Of a stretch of 64,000 nt of DNA, positions 33,591 to 42,766 are shown piece after piece. The notes under the pieces are model-generated. The model was not told where the DNA came from, searched no databases, and saw nothing but the letters and a program-made list of their open reading frames with translations. Made by a program: the position numbers and the translations under genes. Source of the DNA: Prochlorococcus sp. AG-347-I19. Its GTDB lineage: Bacteria; Cyanobacteriota; Cyanobacteriia; PCC-6307; Cyanobiaceae. The stretch spans positions 1 to 64,000 of the forward strand of contig QCBO01000003.1 in assembly GCA_003279105.1 (NCBI GenBank). Reading direction: 5' to 3'. Position 1 is the first letter of the stretch. The number at the start of each line of letters is the position of its first letter.

Positions 33591-33856
33591 GATGATTCTT
33601 CCATACTTGAGAAATCAACTTTGTGACTTTTTATCCATTCACTATTTGCTCGAACAAACTTTTGAATATTTCCCTCTGGAGCCTGATGTATACAAATTAC
33701 TTTTTTAGGATCATCTTTACTGAATCCTCTAAATAGTGGTTTAATATCAAATTCAGAATGTCTTAGATCTGCTTCTTTACTATCAAAAATTTTAACCCAT
33801 TCTTCAAATGTACTTTCAATTTTAAAAGAAATTACGGTTGTTATTTTCCTAGACAT
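33581..33856 (-). CDS. DUF3764-like protein
   Basis: From the ATG at 33856 the protein is 91 residues: ITTVISFKIESTFEEWVKIF at the start, FRGFSKDDPKKVICIHQAPE in the middle. This parallels the DUF3764 member at 37858 (FYIGKSLDDPQRATVIFQGPE). A TTG 17 codons upstream is an alternative start. Function unknown. Confidence 0.65.
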   Translation of the reverse strand: MSRKITTVISFKIESTFEEWVKIFDSKEADLRHSEFDIKPLFRGFSKDDPKKVICIHQAPEGNIQKFVRANSEWIKSHKVDFSSMEESSWI

Positions 33857-34056
33857 TAAAGAATAAGATATTTTTTTTATATTAAAAGGTATGTCAAATA
33901 TTCTCAATTATTTGAATCATCTAATTTTAAAAACAAAATAACTCTAAGATAAAAAAATTTTATCTTAATCTTTTAAGTAATTTTCAATAGAACTTTTAAA
34001 GAAAAATAATATATTTGTAGTCATCCTAAAAATTAAAGATTTGATCTTAGAAATAC

Positions 34057-34479
34057 TTAATGAAAAGGTGTAGTGTTATTAATAGGAGCTATTAATAGGA
34101 TTTCAAAAACTATTCCAGTTATGGCAATTGGTAAAACCCAAATACCAATAAATCTATGATCAAAAAATCTCAAATGATCTTCACCCTTAAAAACATTCCT
34201 CAAAGCAGTAAATAGTGTTTCCGGTTGTTTATATGATGGACCATATTCAGAGGGAGAATATGGTTTAACAAAAGCGGATGAGGATGAAAACTTTGCAAAC
34301 TTTCTAATGAAATAAATTGGCAAAACCCATATAGCAACAAATCTTCCTCCTAACCATTGCCTAGCATTAGGTAGGGCATACTCCTTTATAGATTTATTCT
34401 CTGGCATCCCAGATTCTAAATCTCTATAAATATTTTCAAAAGTATCTTTTTTATTTAATTCATTAATCATTAAATTCAC
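34057..34479 (-). CDS. Membrane protein with an internal repeat
   Basis: The 140-residue protein has two similar segments, LGGRFVAIWVLPIYFI and FDHRFIGIWVLPIAIT, each starting a membrane helix, with a soluble part between (SPSEYGPSYKQPETLF). It looks like a duplicated helix-turn unit. I do not recognise a family. Confidence 0.6.
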   Translation of the reverse strand: MNLMINELNKKDTFENIYRDLESGMPENKSIKEYALPNARQWLGGRFVAIWVLPIYFIRKFAKFSSSSAFVKPYSPSEYGPSYKQPETLFTALRNVFKGEDHLRFFDHRFIGIWVLPIAITGIVFEILLIAPINNTTPFH

Positions 34480-34951
34480 CTATAGATGAGATAAATTCTC
34501 TAAAATTTAAATATTTAATAAAAATATTCCTAACTACTAAAATAACTAAAACGCAGTTAAGAATATTTTTTTTGGCTAGGTTCATAAAGACGGATTGTAA
34601 ACCGTTGCAGATGCGCCAAATATCTACATATTCTTTATAAATAAAAAACTATTTTTTTAAAAGTAAATAATATACAAATACATAGATATTTTTTAATTGA
34701 AAGAGTTTATTTTTGATACTGAACTTTAACCTTATATTATTTTCTTTTCTAAAAATATTTAAACCTCATTTTCTAAGATTGCAAAAAAGAAAATGAGGTT
34801 AAAGGGAGGTTCTCATTAAAAACCGTACTTATCAAAGCTATCGGCTAGTAGATTGCCCTAATATCTACTTTTATATTTATATAATGATTTTCTTAATTTA
34901 GAAAGATTAATTTTATACAAATAAGTGTTTTATATTTTATGTAATTTTTAT
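34480..34951. other. Intergenic stretch with hairpin and tRNA-like arm
   Basis: These 472 bp contain no trusted coding frame. ACGGATTGTAAACCGT (34594-34609) looks like a tRNA-Tyr (GTA) anticodon arm without the rest of a tRNA, and a 13-bp perfect hairpin follows at 34762-34800. Confidence 0.5.
34762..34800. repeat. 13-bp perfect inverted repeat
   Basis: AACCTCATTTTCT pairs exactly with AGAAAATGAGGTT across a 13-nt loop. It could end a transcript on the minus strand (T-rich sequence follows) or form part of a small RNA. Confidence 0.6.
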
Positions 34952-35050
34952 TTAGGAAAAGCTAATTAATACACTTACTATTCTTATTGAAAGATGAAAA
35001 AAAGCGTAAAGAGAAATTGCAAAAAATAAATACTGTTCTATTGGAATCAT
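34952..35050 (-). CDS. Tiny membrane peptide
   Basis: The 32-residue frame reads MIPIEQYLFFAISLYAFFHL, then SIRIVSVLI. It is downstream of two other small membrane genes in the same direction, which supports it. Confidence 0.4.
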   Translation of the reverse strand: MIPIEQYLFFAISLYAFFHLSIRIVSVLISFS

Positions 35051-35084
35051 GACAATTTAATAAATAAAAATAAATGAATTTAAT

Positions 35085-35273
35085 TTAATTTTTAGTTAAA
35101 AAGATATTTTCCAAAATATAACGTTGCTCTGCTGATTGATTTTTTAAAGTCATTTTTTTTGGCAAATTATCTTCAGGCAATTTAAAAGCGCCCCATTTTC
35201 TGAGCCAAAATAAGGTATAGAAAAAGGCAATTACGAAGGGGGCTCCAACAATAACAAATCTTATATCCATCAA
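35085..35273 (-). CDS. Small membrane protein, short paralogue of the 35283 gene
   Basis: The 62-residue protein reads MDIRFVIVGAPFVIAFFYT, then LFWLRKWGAFKL and LPKK. These positions align with the longer protein at 35283 ([15 protein letters not shown]), but the C-terminal half is missing. Same direction, 9 bp apart. Confidence 0.6.
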   Translation of the reverse strand: MMDIRFVIVGAPFVIAFFYTLFWLRKWGAFKLPEDNLPKKMTLKNQSAEQRYILENIFLTKN

Positions 35274-35282
35274 AATACCTAA

Positions 35283-35579
35283 TTAATAAGATTTGAACTG
35301 CATTGCCAAAATTGCGCCTAGAAAGAAAACAGTTGGAATTCCTAAAGCGTTTACAGCTGCAGTTCTTACTGTAAACACAGGATAACCTTCTGCTGGTCTG
35401 CCTGAATCAGGAATTAGTGCAGAATCTTCCCATACTTGATAGTTTTTGAAAGGAGCAACTCCCTTCTTTGGTAGTCCAAGTGGTGTCAATCTAAATACAT
35501 CCCATCTACCTAACCAAAAAACTGTAAATATCCATGAAAATACTATTGGTGTAATAACAAGAAAAACTCTAAAATCCAT
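35283..35579 (-). CDS. Two-span membrane protein, possibly photosynthetic
   Basis: The 98-residue protein begins [20 protein letters not shown] (helix), then [20 protein letters not shown], a polar loop, and a second helix ([16 protein letters not shown]). The N-terminal pattern loosely recalls PsbY-type small subunits, but I cannot assign it. It is probably co-transcribed with 35085 and 34952. Confidence 0.6.
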   Translation of the reverse strand: MDFRVFLVITPIVFSWIFTVFWLGRWDVFRLTPLGLPKKGVAPFKNYQVWEDSALIPDSGRPAEGYPVFTVRTAAVNALGIPTVFFLGAILAMQFKSY

Positions 35580-35805
35580 TTTTATAAAGTAATAATAAAT
35601 TTGGTAATTATTTTGACCTTTTTAAATTAATAATTGATCAAATCATTAACTTATATTTATACAAAAACACTTAATAACATTATTTTTAATCATTAATCAC
35701 AACTAATTATGATTAATTGATTTTTTTTAAGTATATTTTTTAAATAAAAATATTTGAATATTTAGTTTGATGTAGATTTAATTTAATTAAAAAATTAAAA
35801 AAAAT

Positions 35806-36171
35806 ATGGAAAATTTTAGATTTTTACTTTTTGGAATCGCAGGTGTAAGCGTTGTTTTTTGGGTTGCAGTTATAACATTGTGGCATACTTATATGTTCCC
35901 AAAATTCTTTAATGAAGATAAAGGTTTAAATTCAGTTATCAATCAAGAATTGAATGTCTCAACCGAACCCATTTTAGGCAGCTTGGTTAAAAGTAGCAAT
36001 TTCAAAAGTAGGGATAAATATTCAATGAAAAATTTAGTTGTTGCAGATTTTTCATCAAGCAATAATTTCACATTAAATAAACTCTATACAACCGTAATGA
36101 TTGGAGTAACATTGGTAAGTTTTATATTTCTTACTTATGGATTAAGTAGCTCTATTACAGCGATTAGTTAA
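35806..36171 (+). CDS. Two-span membrane protein, unknown
   Basis: The 121-residue protein has helices near 5-28 (LLFGIAGVSVVFWVAVITLW) and 93-115 (TTVMIGVTLVSFIFLTYGL), with a polar Ser/Asn-rich middle. It is divergent from the 35283 gene across a 226 bp gap. A tiny gene starts on the base after its stop. Confidence 0.55.
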   Translation: MENFRFLLFGIAGVSVVFWVAVITLWHTYMFPKFFNEDKGLNSVINQELNVSTEPILGSLVKSSNFKSRDKYSMKNLVVADFSSSNNFTLNKLYTTVMIGVTLVSFIFLTYGLSSSITAIS

Positions 36172-36255
36172 ATGGATTCTATATATGTAATTGTTTTCTT
36201 AATTTGCTTCCTTTATTTTATTTTCGACTCTTTAAAAAATACAGGTATCAAATAA
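36172..36255 (+). CDS. Tiny membrane peptide
   Basis: The 27-residue frame begins MDSIYVIVFLICFLYFIF directly after the TAA of the preceding gene (TAAATG). Coupled translation is plausible. Weak by length alone. Confidence 0.35.
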   Translation: MDSIYVIVFLICFLYFIFDSLKNTGIK

Positions 36256-36635
36256 ATTGCTAATGCTTTTCACCCTTCAATAAAATTTTTCTCCTTATAT
36301 AAAAAAAAACTAATGTAGTTATTATCATCACCGGGGGATGAAATGAGATTGAATTAAGATATTCATAATAACTAAAGTTTTCCAAATCCTTAAAAAGAAA
36401 CTCTAAAAACTATATCCTTTTTCCCAATCTCAAATTGATATAAATAAATCATTGTCATGTATAAAATGTTTATTTAATTTATATATTTATTTAAAGTTTT
36501 TAGTAAATAAATATTTTTAAATAGGTTGATAATCTAATCCTTCTCTTAAAAAAACTCAAAGTAAGTAAAAACCAATTAGTAAATAATTCTCTAACCGGGT
36601 TTATAATTTTTTAATCTATTAGTTACAATAATCAA
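36256..36635. other. Intergenic stretch, nothing convincing
   Basis: These 380 bp are A/T-rich with no clean coding frame or strong hairpin that I can see. Confidence 0.5.
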
Positions 36636-36833
36636 ATGATTAGTTCTGTTAATTTAAAAGATTTGCCTATTCAAGATTTGGTTGTCTCAGGGTTAATAAT
36701 ATTTATTATGTCGACAATTTTTGCCAATATTTATGACCCATTAATAGGAATAACTTATGCATTTGGTAATATACTCACTCTTTCTTTTTTGAGTTGGTTA
36801 TACAAAGAGACTTGGAGTGATCCAAGGAAGTAA
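36636..36833 (+). CDS. Small membrane protein, unknown
   Basis: The 65-residue protein has two hydrophobic stretches (LVVSGLIIFIMSTIFANI and ITYAFGNILTLSFLSWL) and a polar end (KETWSDPRK). Unknown family. Confidence 0.5.
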   Translation: MISSVNLKDLPIQDLVVSGLIIFIMSTIFANIYDPLIGITYAFGNILTLSFLSWLYKETWSDPRK

Positions 36834-36864
36834 ATCTAATTAAGACAAAAGATAAATAAAAAAA

Positions 36865-36978
36865 CTACTTCTGAATTTTAAATTTTGAAGAATACTTTAA
36901 ATTAACAATATACGTTGCAAGAAGAGAAAGTATCAAAAAAAATAATAAGCTTTCCAAGGTAGATTGGGGCATAACCAT
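36865..36978 (-). CDS. Small single-span membrane protein
   Basis: The 37-residue protein begins MVMPQSTLESLLFFLILSL and ends with a Lys-rich tail. It is convergent with 36636. Confidence 0.45.
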   Translation of the reverse strand: MVMPQSTLESLLFFLILSLLATYIVNLKYSSKFKIQK

Positions 36979-37108
36979 GAGTAGTACCAAAATATGATAT
37001 ATCTTTAAAGAAACGAATTCTGAAAATAAATCAACCCTTTCATTATTTTTTATTCTTAAACTTATAAATTTAATTTGTCTTATAAAATTTCTGTGTATTA
37101 GGTTGAAT

Positions 37109-37465
37109 TTAATTTAAAAAATATTTTTCTGCCCTCCTAAAGGCTTTTATTGCTCCTTTATAATCAAGACTTTTTAATTTTTCCTTACTTTTTTGTTCCA
37201 GCATTTTTACTATTTTATTTCTCTTTATTTTATCAATTTTCAGCTTATGATCAAATATAAGATCAAATTTTGAGGAATACAATCTAGATAATTCTTCTCT
37301 ATATTTTTCAATAATTTTTTCATCACAAGATTTGGATTTCAGTATTGCATTAGCCTTCATTTTGTCATCTATTGCCCCTTTAAAGTTTCCTAGCTTGAAT
37401 TTCTTTTCACTTGATCTAGTTAGTTTAATAATATTTCCTAGTATCAATACATTAGAATCTTTCAT
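37109..37465 (-). CDS. Basic helical (TPR-like) protein
   Basis: The 118-residue Lys-rich protein has two similar helix-turn-helix units, SSEKKFKLGNFKGAIDDKMK and EKLKSLDYKGAIKAFRRAEK, each with a G/Y-K-GAI pattern as in TPRs. Likely a small protein-binding module. Unknown partner. Confidence 0.6.
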   Translation of the reverse strand: MKDSNVLILGNIIKLTRSSEKKFKLGNFKGAIDDKMKANAILKSKSCDEKIIEKYREELSRLYSSKFDLIFDHKLKIDKIKRNKIVKMLEQKSKEKLKSLDYKGAIKAFRRAEKYFLN

Positions 37466-37543
37466 TTATTTATCTGACCCTAGTTCAATGCTATCAGAAT
37501 AGAGAAAAAACAACTTATTTTTAATACTCAAATAATTAAATAA

Positions 37544-37870
37544 TTAACCAATAACAAGTCCTTTTTCAAGAAGTAAATCGAAAACCTCCACACTTTTCGT
37601 TTTCCCAAATTTGGGGGGCTTATGTAAATCTAATATTTCAGCAAGGCACATAATCCAATAAGTATCTTTTTTTAAATTTAGACCTTCGCAAATATGGGTG
37701 GGGGCCGATTTAAAACAGCCAAAATCTGTTGATATATTAATGTTCATTATTTGAGTTTCAAGTTCCAGACTTAAAAGTTCTATTTCTTGCTCAGAAAGGG
37801 ATGTCCCAAAAGAATATGATTCAATTAAAAGTTGATAATTCATAAAAGATTTATTTTTCAAGAAATCCAT
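37544..37870 (-). CDS. Member of a local paralogous protein family (CxxLxL...WxxC)
   Basis: The 108-residue protein ends ICEGLNLKKDTYWIMC then AEILDLHKPPKFGK. The protein at 55854 has ICKKLGLDEKSCWQLC then AAVLDSSRPLKNG at the matching place, so the two are paralogues. The ATG at 37870 overlaps the DUF3764 gene by 13 bp; an ATG at 37843 is an alternative. Function unknown. Confidence 0.6.
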   Translation of the reverse strand: MDFLKNKSFMNYQLLIESYSFGTSLSEQEIELLSLELETQIMNINISTDFGCFKSAPTHICEGLNLKKDTYWIMCLAEILDLHKPPKFGKTKSVEVFDLLLEKGLVIG

Positions 37871-38139
37871 CGAGTTATTTTTGTACCCGCATAAATATGC
37901 CCTGAAGCTTCAACAATAGGTTTTGTTTCAGGATTCATAAAAATATTGTATAGAACATTTTCTGGTCCTTGAAAAATTACAGTTGCTCTTTGAGGATCAT
38001 CTAATGATTTACCAATATAAAATGTTTTAACTCCCATTTCTTTAAACATCGACTGCTGTTCCTCAGCATGCATATGAGATTCATATTGTTCGAACGTATT
38101 ACTTAGTTGAAAATCTAGAATAGTCTTTTCAATGGTCAT
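37858..38139 (-). CDS. DUF3764 family protein
   Basis: The 93-residue protein contains FQLSNTFEQYESHMHAEEQ, VIFQGPENVLYNIFMNPETK and ASGHIYAGTKITRWIS, which I recall as the DUF3764 pattern of picocyanobacteria. It is probably a small ferredoxin-fold (ABM-like) protein. It overlaps the following gene by 13 bp. Function unknown. Confidence 0.75.
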   Translation of the reverse strand: MTIEKTILDFQLSNTFEQYESHMHAEEQQSMFKEMGVKTFYIGKSLDDPQRATVIFQGPENVLYNIFMNPETKPIVEASGHIYAGTKITRWIS

Positions 38140-38279
38140 AGCAGTAATTAAGATGTTTTTTTGATTTTAAATCTTTTTGCAAAAAAAATAATTCAATAAA
38201 GATTAGTTTTTATTAAGCAATGTATTAACTAATTTTTATTTATAGGTTATAAATCAACTATAAAAAACAGATTTTAATT

Positions 38280-39623
38280 TTGGACTCAAAAATTTCTCCA
38301 AGAGAACAATGGACTAGTAAGTTGGGATTCATTCTTGCAGCTGCTGGTAGCGCAGTAGGTCTTGGTAACCTTTGGGGTTTCGCCTACAGAGCCTCTCAAG
38401 GTGGAGGTGCTGCTTTTGTACTTTTATACATACTAATAGTTTTAATTGTATGCCTTCCGGTATTTGTTGCTGAAATGGCTTTAGGAAGAAACGCTACTGC
38501 CAGCACATTGCTTGCACCAGTAAAGTTAGCTGGAAAAAATTGGTATCCATTAGGAGTTCTTTTCTTTATAGCTCCCTTGGGAATAGCATCATATTATTCA
38601 GTCATAATGGGGTGGACCGCAGATACCTTGTTCCATTCATTATTTTTTGGATTACCAAAAAATTTAAGTGAAGCAGAAGCTTTCTTTGGCTCAATTAGTA
38701 GTGGTAGCAGTGTTTTATTGGGGCACCTATTAAGTCTTGTTCTTACAGCCATAATAGTTTCATCAGGGATAAAAAAAGGAATCGAAAAGGTGACAAGATT
38801 CTTTATGCCTATACTTTTTATAATTCTTCTATCGCTAGCAATATGGGCCACTTCACTTTCGGACGCATGGGAAGGATACAAAACATTTTTGTTTAAGTTT
38901 GACTTTGATGAATTGAGGAACCCTCAAACAATAAGAAATGCTTTTACACAAGCTTTCTTTTCTTTAAGTTTAGGAATTGGAGTTATGGTGACTTATGCTT
39001 CCTATTTAAATAAAAAGAGTAATCTTCCAAAACTAAGTTTTGGAGTTGCATCATTGGATACTTTGGTGGGTCTTATGGCAGGACTTATTACTTTTCCTAT
39101 TGTTTTAACATTTGGTTTAAGTGATGCTATTTCTGAATCAACAGTTGGTGCATTATTTATATCAATTCCTACGGGCCTTGGTTCATATGGAGCAGTTGGA
39201 AGAATTGTAGCTGTTGCATTTTTTGCACTAGCTTATATAGCAGCAATAACTTCCTCTGTTTCATTATTGGAAGTTCCAGTATCCTCTTTAATGGATAAAT
39301 TTGGTTTTAAAAGAGAAAAATCTGTTTGGCTAATAACTCTTTTCCTATTCTTAGCAGGCATTCCTTCTGCATTGAACTTAAACATTCTTGGAACTATTGA
39401 TTCGATTTTTGGTGGCGTATTACTTATCTTTGGTGGATTCTTGGTTACTTTCTTTATGGGATGGGTAGTACCTGGAAAGTTTAATGAAGAACTTAGTGAT
39501 TCAAAAGTTGGAATCAAAACGACACGTTATTTGAAATTCATGACAAGATGGGTTGCGCCCCCAATTATTGGTTTTGGACTATTTATTAGTGTGTTTGATT
39601 TGCTCAAAGGCTGGGTAAGTTAG
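38280..39623 (+). CDS. Na+-dependent transporter, NSS/SNF family
   Basis: The 447-residue protein has about 11-12 membrane helices. The sodium-site signature GSAVGLGNLWGFAY (residues 23-36) is the NSS family hallmark in helix 1 (bacterial members like LeuT take up amino acids). Substrate in marine strains is unknown; an amino acid or similar osmolyte is likely. The start is TTG at 38280. Length fits the short bacterial NSS class. Confidence 0.88.
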   Translation: MDSKISPREQWTSKLGFILAAAGSAVGLGNLWGFAYRASQGGGAAFVLLYILIVLIVCLPVFVAEMALGRNATASTLLAPVKLAGKNWYPLGVLFFIAPLGIASYYSVIMGWTADTLFHSLFFGLPKNLSEAEAFFGSISSGSSVLLGHLLSLVLTAIIVSSGIKKGIEKVTRFFMPILFIILLSLAIWATSLSDAWEGYKTFLFKFDFDELRNPQTIRNAFTQAFFSLSLGIGVMVTYASYLNKKSNLPKLSFGVASLDTLVGLMAGLITFPIVLTFGLSDAISESTVGALFISIPTGLGSYGAVGRIVAVAFFALAYIAAITSSVSLLEVPVSSLMDKFGFKREKSVWLITLFLFLAGIPSALNLNILGTIDSIFGGVLLIFGGFLVTFFMGWVVPGKFNEELSDSKVGIKTTRYLKFMTRWVAPPIIGFGLFISVFDLLKGWVS

Positions 39624-39973
39624 AAAATTTTCACAAGAAATATAGTGAGGAAATAAAGGGGGGTGGTATAAGCCGATCAACCAATTAAATTGAGAAGCTT
39701 TTTCGCATTATTTTTGAGCAAGCTCAAAAAAATGGTTATTAATTAAAAAATTTATATGAAGACTAAGTGCTTTGTTTTATCTTTAATAGTCTAAACATTT
39801 TTCTCAAGAAAATGTTTTACTGCGAAACCTTTTTTGGTAAATATTAAATTTTAACTTCTATTTAATCTCAAACTTATCGGCAAAAAACCATCCCTAATAG
39901 AATCTATATAAAATATATAAAGGTATTTAATTTTAAGAAATTAGAAAGCCTTCAAGAATAGATAACAAATTTG
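39624..39973. other. Intergenic stretch with small hairpin
   Basis: These 350 bp show TTTTTGAGC/GCTCAAAAA at 39711-39730 (a 2-nt gap, so more palindrome than hairpin) and nothing coding. It must hold the selO promoter. Confidence 0.45.
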
Positions 39974-41677
39974 ATGTCAACCAAATCTAATTCTTTAAAA
40001 GGAAAGCTTACAGAAAATTTTTCTGAATTTTCTCTACTATCTGACTATTCTTTTATGAATTCTCTTAAAGCAGATCCTAAATCAACAAAAGATGGAAATG
40101 ATCATAAGCCGCGTTCAGTATATTCAGGTCATTACGTACCAGTTGTTCCAACTGCTATTCCAGATCCAGAATATATTTCCCATAGCAACAAACTTTTTCA
40201 AGAACTAAGGCTAAGCTCAGATCTTACTAAAGACCAAAATTTTTGTCGTTTTTTCTCAGGGGATATTTCTGTTGCTAAATATCCAATGAGTCCTGTTGGT
40301 TGGGCAACAGGTTATGCATTATCAATTTACGGGACTGAATATATCCAGCAATGTCCTTTTGGAACTGGCAATGGTTATGGCGATGGTAGAGCAATTTCTG
40401 TTTTTGAAGGTTTATTCAATGGTAGAAGAATGGAAATGCAACTTAAAGGAGGAGGTCCAACTCCCTATTGTCGTGGAGCAGATGGTAGAGCTGTCTTAAG
40501 GTCTAGCGTACGAGAATTTCTCGCACAGGAATTAATGAATGCCTTGGAAATCCCTACCTCAAGATCTTTAACACTTTATGTCTCACGTTCAGAAATAGTT
40601 AGAAGACCTTGGTATTCCAAAGGGTCCAGATATTTTGAACCTGATATCATGATTGATAATCAAGCGGCAATTACTACAAGAGTCGCTCCATCTTTTTTAC
40701 GAGTAGGCCAGATTGAACTATTTGCAAGACGAGTTCGTAATAATGCGCATGATGAGGCCCTCAATGAACTAAAGATGATAGTTCAACATCTAATTGATAG
40801 AAATTATAAAGATGAAATTGAATATGAGATTTCAACTGAAAGTAAAGTAATAAAACTGGCTACTTTATACAGATCAAGACTTATATCACTTATAGCCAAC
40901 TGGATGAGAGTTGGTTATTGCCAGGGTAATTTCAATAGCGATAATTGTGCTGCTGGAGGTTATACATTGGATTATGGCCCCTTTGGATTCTGTGAATTAT
41001 TTGATCCAAGATTTCAGCCATGGACAGGTGGAGGTGAACATTTCTCATTTTTTAACCAGCCTTCTGCAGCGGCAATCAACTTTAAAACATTCTGTTCATC
41101 TCTTAGTCCGTTACTTTCACAAAGAAAACAAGATCAAGAAAAGTTAGATCAAATCGAAAAAGACTTTTCTGAATTAATGAATAAAGAATTGATGAAAATG
41201 TGGGCAAACAAGCTTGGTTTAGAACATTACAACGAAACTCTAATAAATGAATTTTTTAATCTCATGGTCATTTCAAAAGCAGACTATACAATTTTGTTCC
41301 GTAAACTGTCTGAAATACCTGATAACTTAGATTCTTTAAAAGACTGTTTCTATTTACCAATTAATGACGAGCTCAATAATAGGTGGGAAGTATGGCTTGA
41401 AAACTGGCAATCAGTCTTGAAGAAAGAGGGAAATATTAAAGCGAAATCGGCATCAATGAAATCCCTTAATCCAGTCTATACTTGGCGCGAATGGATGGTC
41501 GTTCCCGCATATGAAGAAGCTGAAAAGGGAAATTACAAAAAAATAAAAGAGTTACAGAATGTCTTTAGCAATCCATATGTAGAACAACCCTCAGAAATAG
41601 ATCAAAAATATAATCGACTAAAGCCAAGCCAGTATTTTAACTACGGAGGAGTATCTCATTACAGTTGTTCTTCATAA
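39974..41677 (+). CDS. selO: Protein adenylyltransferase SelO (YdiU)
   Basis: SelO is a pseudokinase-fold enzyme that transfers AMP to Ser, Thr or Tyr of target proteins. The 567-residue product has LKGGGPTPYCRGADGRAVLR, the nucleotide-binding block of the family, and NFNSDNCAAGGYTLDYGPFG, the metal/catalytic block. The start is the ATG at 39974, one codon after a TTG. Ends YNYGGVSHYS-type as usual. It appears intact. Confidence 0.92.
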   Translation: MSTKSNSLKGKLTENFSEFSLLSDYSFMNSLKADPKSTKDGNDHKPRSVYSGHYVPVVPTAIPDPEYISHSNKLFQELRLSSDLTKDQNFCRFFSGDISVAKYPMSPVGWATGYALSIYGTEYIQQCPFGTGNGYGDGRAISVFEGLFNGRRMEMQLKGGGPTPYCRGADGRAVLRSSVREFLAQELMNALEIPTSRSLTLYVSRSEIVRRPWYSKGSRYFEPDIMIDNQAAITTRVAPSFLRVGQIELFARRVRNNAHDEALNELKMIVQHLIDRNYKDEIEYEISTESKVIKLATLYRSRLISLIANWMRVGYCQGNFNSDNCAAGGYTLDYGPFGFCELFDPRFQPWTGGGEHFSFFNQPSAAAINFKTFCSSLSPLLSQRKQDQEKLDQIEKDFSELMNKELMKMWANKLGLEHYNETLINEFFNLMVISKADYTILFRKLSEIPDNLDSLKDCFYLPINDELNNRWEVWLENWQSVLKKEGNIKAKSASMKSLNPVYTWREWMVVPAYEEAEKGNYKKIKELQNVFSNPYVEQPSEIDQKYNRLKPSQYFNYGGVSHYSCSS

Positions 41678-41719
41678 AAGTTCAATCATCATACTGATAG
41701 AACAACTTTGAGAAAAATC

Positions 41720-42142
41720 TTATTTATTTATGGCCGTAGGCATTCCAACTACTGATACAACTCCCACATGAAGTATGGCCGGCCTCTTTCCAACATTTTT
41801 CACATAGTGTGGGGCCCCATTATTACTCTCAATAAATGCATCACCCGCTTTAAAGAAATTAATTTCTTCACCCCTCACATGCTTTAATCTTCCTCTGGTG
41901 ACATGAATCAACATTGGGGAAGGATGAGTATGAATTGGAGTTTTCAACCCAACTGGAATTTTTACTTTTAGGAGTCTTAATTCAGGCTTACCCTCGAGAT
42001 AATTAAAATTTTTACCACTTAGTCCTTTTGAACTTTGAATAATAGGTATAACTTCGATCTTTTCTTCAGCAAGAGAAGGTTGTGTTAAAGATAAAGTCCC
42101 AATAAAAAGGAAACAAAATGGAATAAATGTTTTTATTTTCAT
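41720..42142 (-). CDS. Secreted cupin-domain protein
   Basis: I choose the ATG at 42142 (MKIKTFIPFCFLFIGTLSL signal peptide, cleavage after SLA); a GTG at 42160 would add six residues. The mature protein has cupin motif 1 with HTHPSPMLIHVTRGRLK and motif 2 around APHYVKNVG, supplying His ligands for a metal. Substrate unknown; it acts in the periplasm or outside the cell. Confidence 0.8.
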   Translation of the reverse strand: MKIKTFIPFCFLFIGTLSLTQPSLAEEKIEVIPIIQSSKGLSGKNFNYLEGKPELRLLKVKIPVGLKTPIHTHPSPMLIHVTRGRLKHVRGEEINFFKAGDAFIESNNGAPHYVKNVGKRPAILHVGVVSVVGMPTAINK

Positions 42143-42199
42143 TAGATATTTGAGTTTCACTAACTAATAATAGGTATTTTGCAAAAATAATAAACTAAT

Positions 42200-42361
42200 T
42201 TATTTTTTATATAACTTTTCTAATTGCTTAATTTCCTCTCTTAAATCCTTACCTCTCTTATTTAATTTATTATTTTTAATAACTATTGGGATAATCCACC
42301 AGGCTTGAAGACCTAAAAAGATAAATACTAGGATCAATAATTCAAAAGTACCAGACTGCAT
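42200..42361 (-). CDS. Small membrane protein with charged tail
   Basis: The 53-residue protein begins MQSGTFELLILVFIFLGLQ, continues AWWIIPIVI, then a coiled-coil-like charged end (LREEIKQLEKLYKK). Clean frame in the same direction as the cupin gene. Confidence 0.55.
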   Translation of the reverse strand: MQSGTFELLILVFIFLGLQAWWIIPIVIKNNKLNKRGKDLREEIKQLEKLYKK

Positions 42362-42434
42362 TTGATAAATAACCCTTCTTTGTTAATAACATTATTCTAA
42401 AAGTTATTAATAATTCATGAGATTTGGAATTTTT

Positions 42435-42617
42435 CTAGGCTGCCTCTAATTCAATATTAAGTTCAATTCCCTTTGAAATGATTGCTTTTTTAAATTCAAT
42501 AAGTTTGGAAATTATTCTTTGCTTCTCAGGATCAGTTTTGTGAATATCATCTAAAACTTCCTGCATTGCAAGTGTTACTTTTTGTAGTTTGATTTCTAGA
42601 TCTTCCCTGTAATTCAT
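42435..42617 (-). CDS. Small helical protein, unknown
   Basis: The 60-residue protein contains LEIKLQKVTLAMQEVLDDI and KLIEFKKAIISKGIELNI, predicted two-helix hairpin. Unknown family. Confidence 0.55.
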   Translation of the reverse strand: MNYREDLEIKLQKVTLAMQEVLDDIHKTDPEKQRIISKLIEFKKAIISKGIELNIELEAA

Positions 42618-42766
42618 AAGCTTAAAGAAATTATCTTATTTATTAAAAAACAAAATAATTATTAGTAAATAAGTACTTAACCTTAAAAGGATTGACAGCA
42701 AAACAAGGAGAATATAATTTATAGTACAAACGTATTAATAGTCAGCCAGTCGATTAAAGGTAAAGT

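Noticed and set aside
39711-39730. Palindrome TTTTTGAGC-GCTCAAAAA as a terminator of the NSS gene
   Set aside because: The loop would be only 2 nt and no T-tract follows the stem, so it is unlikely to terminate transcription.
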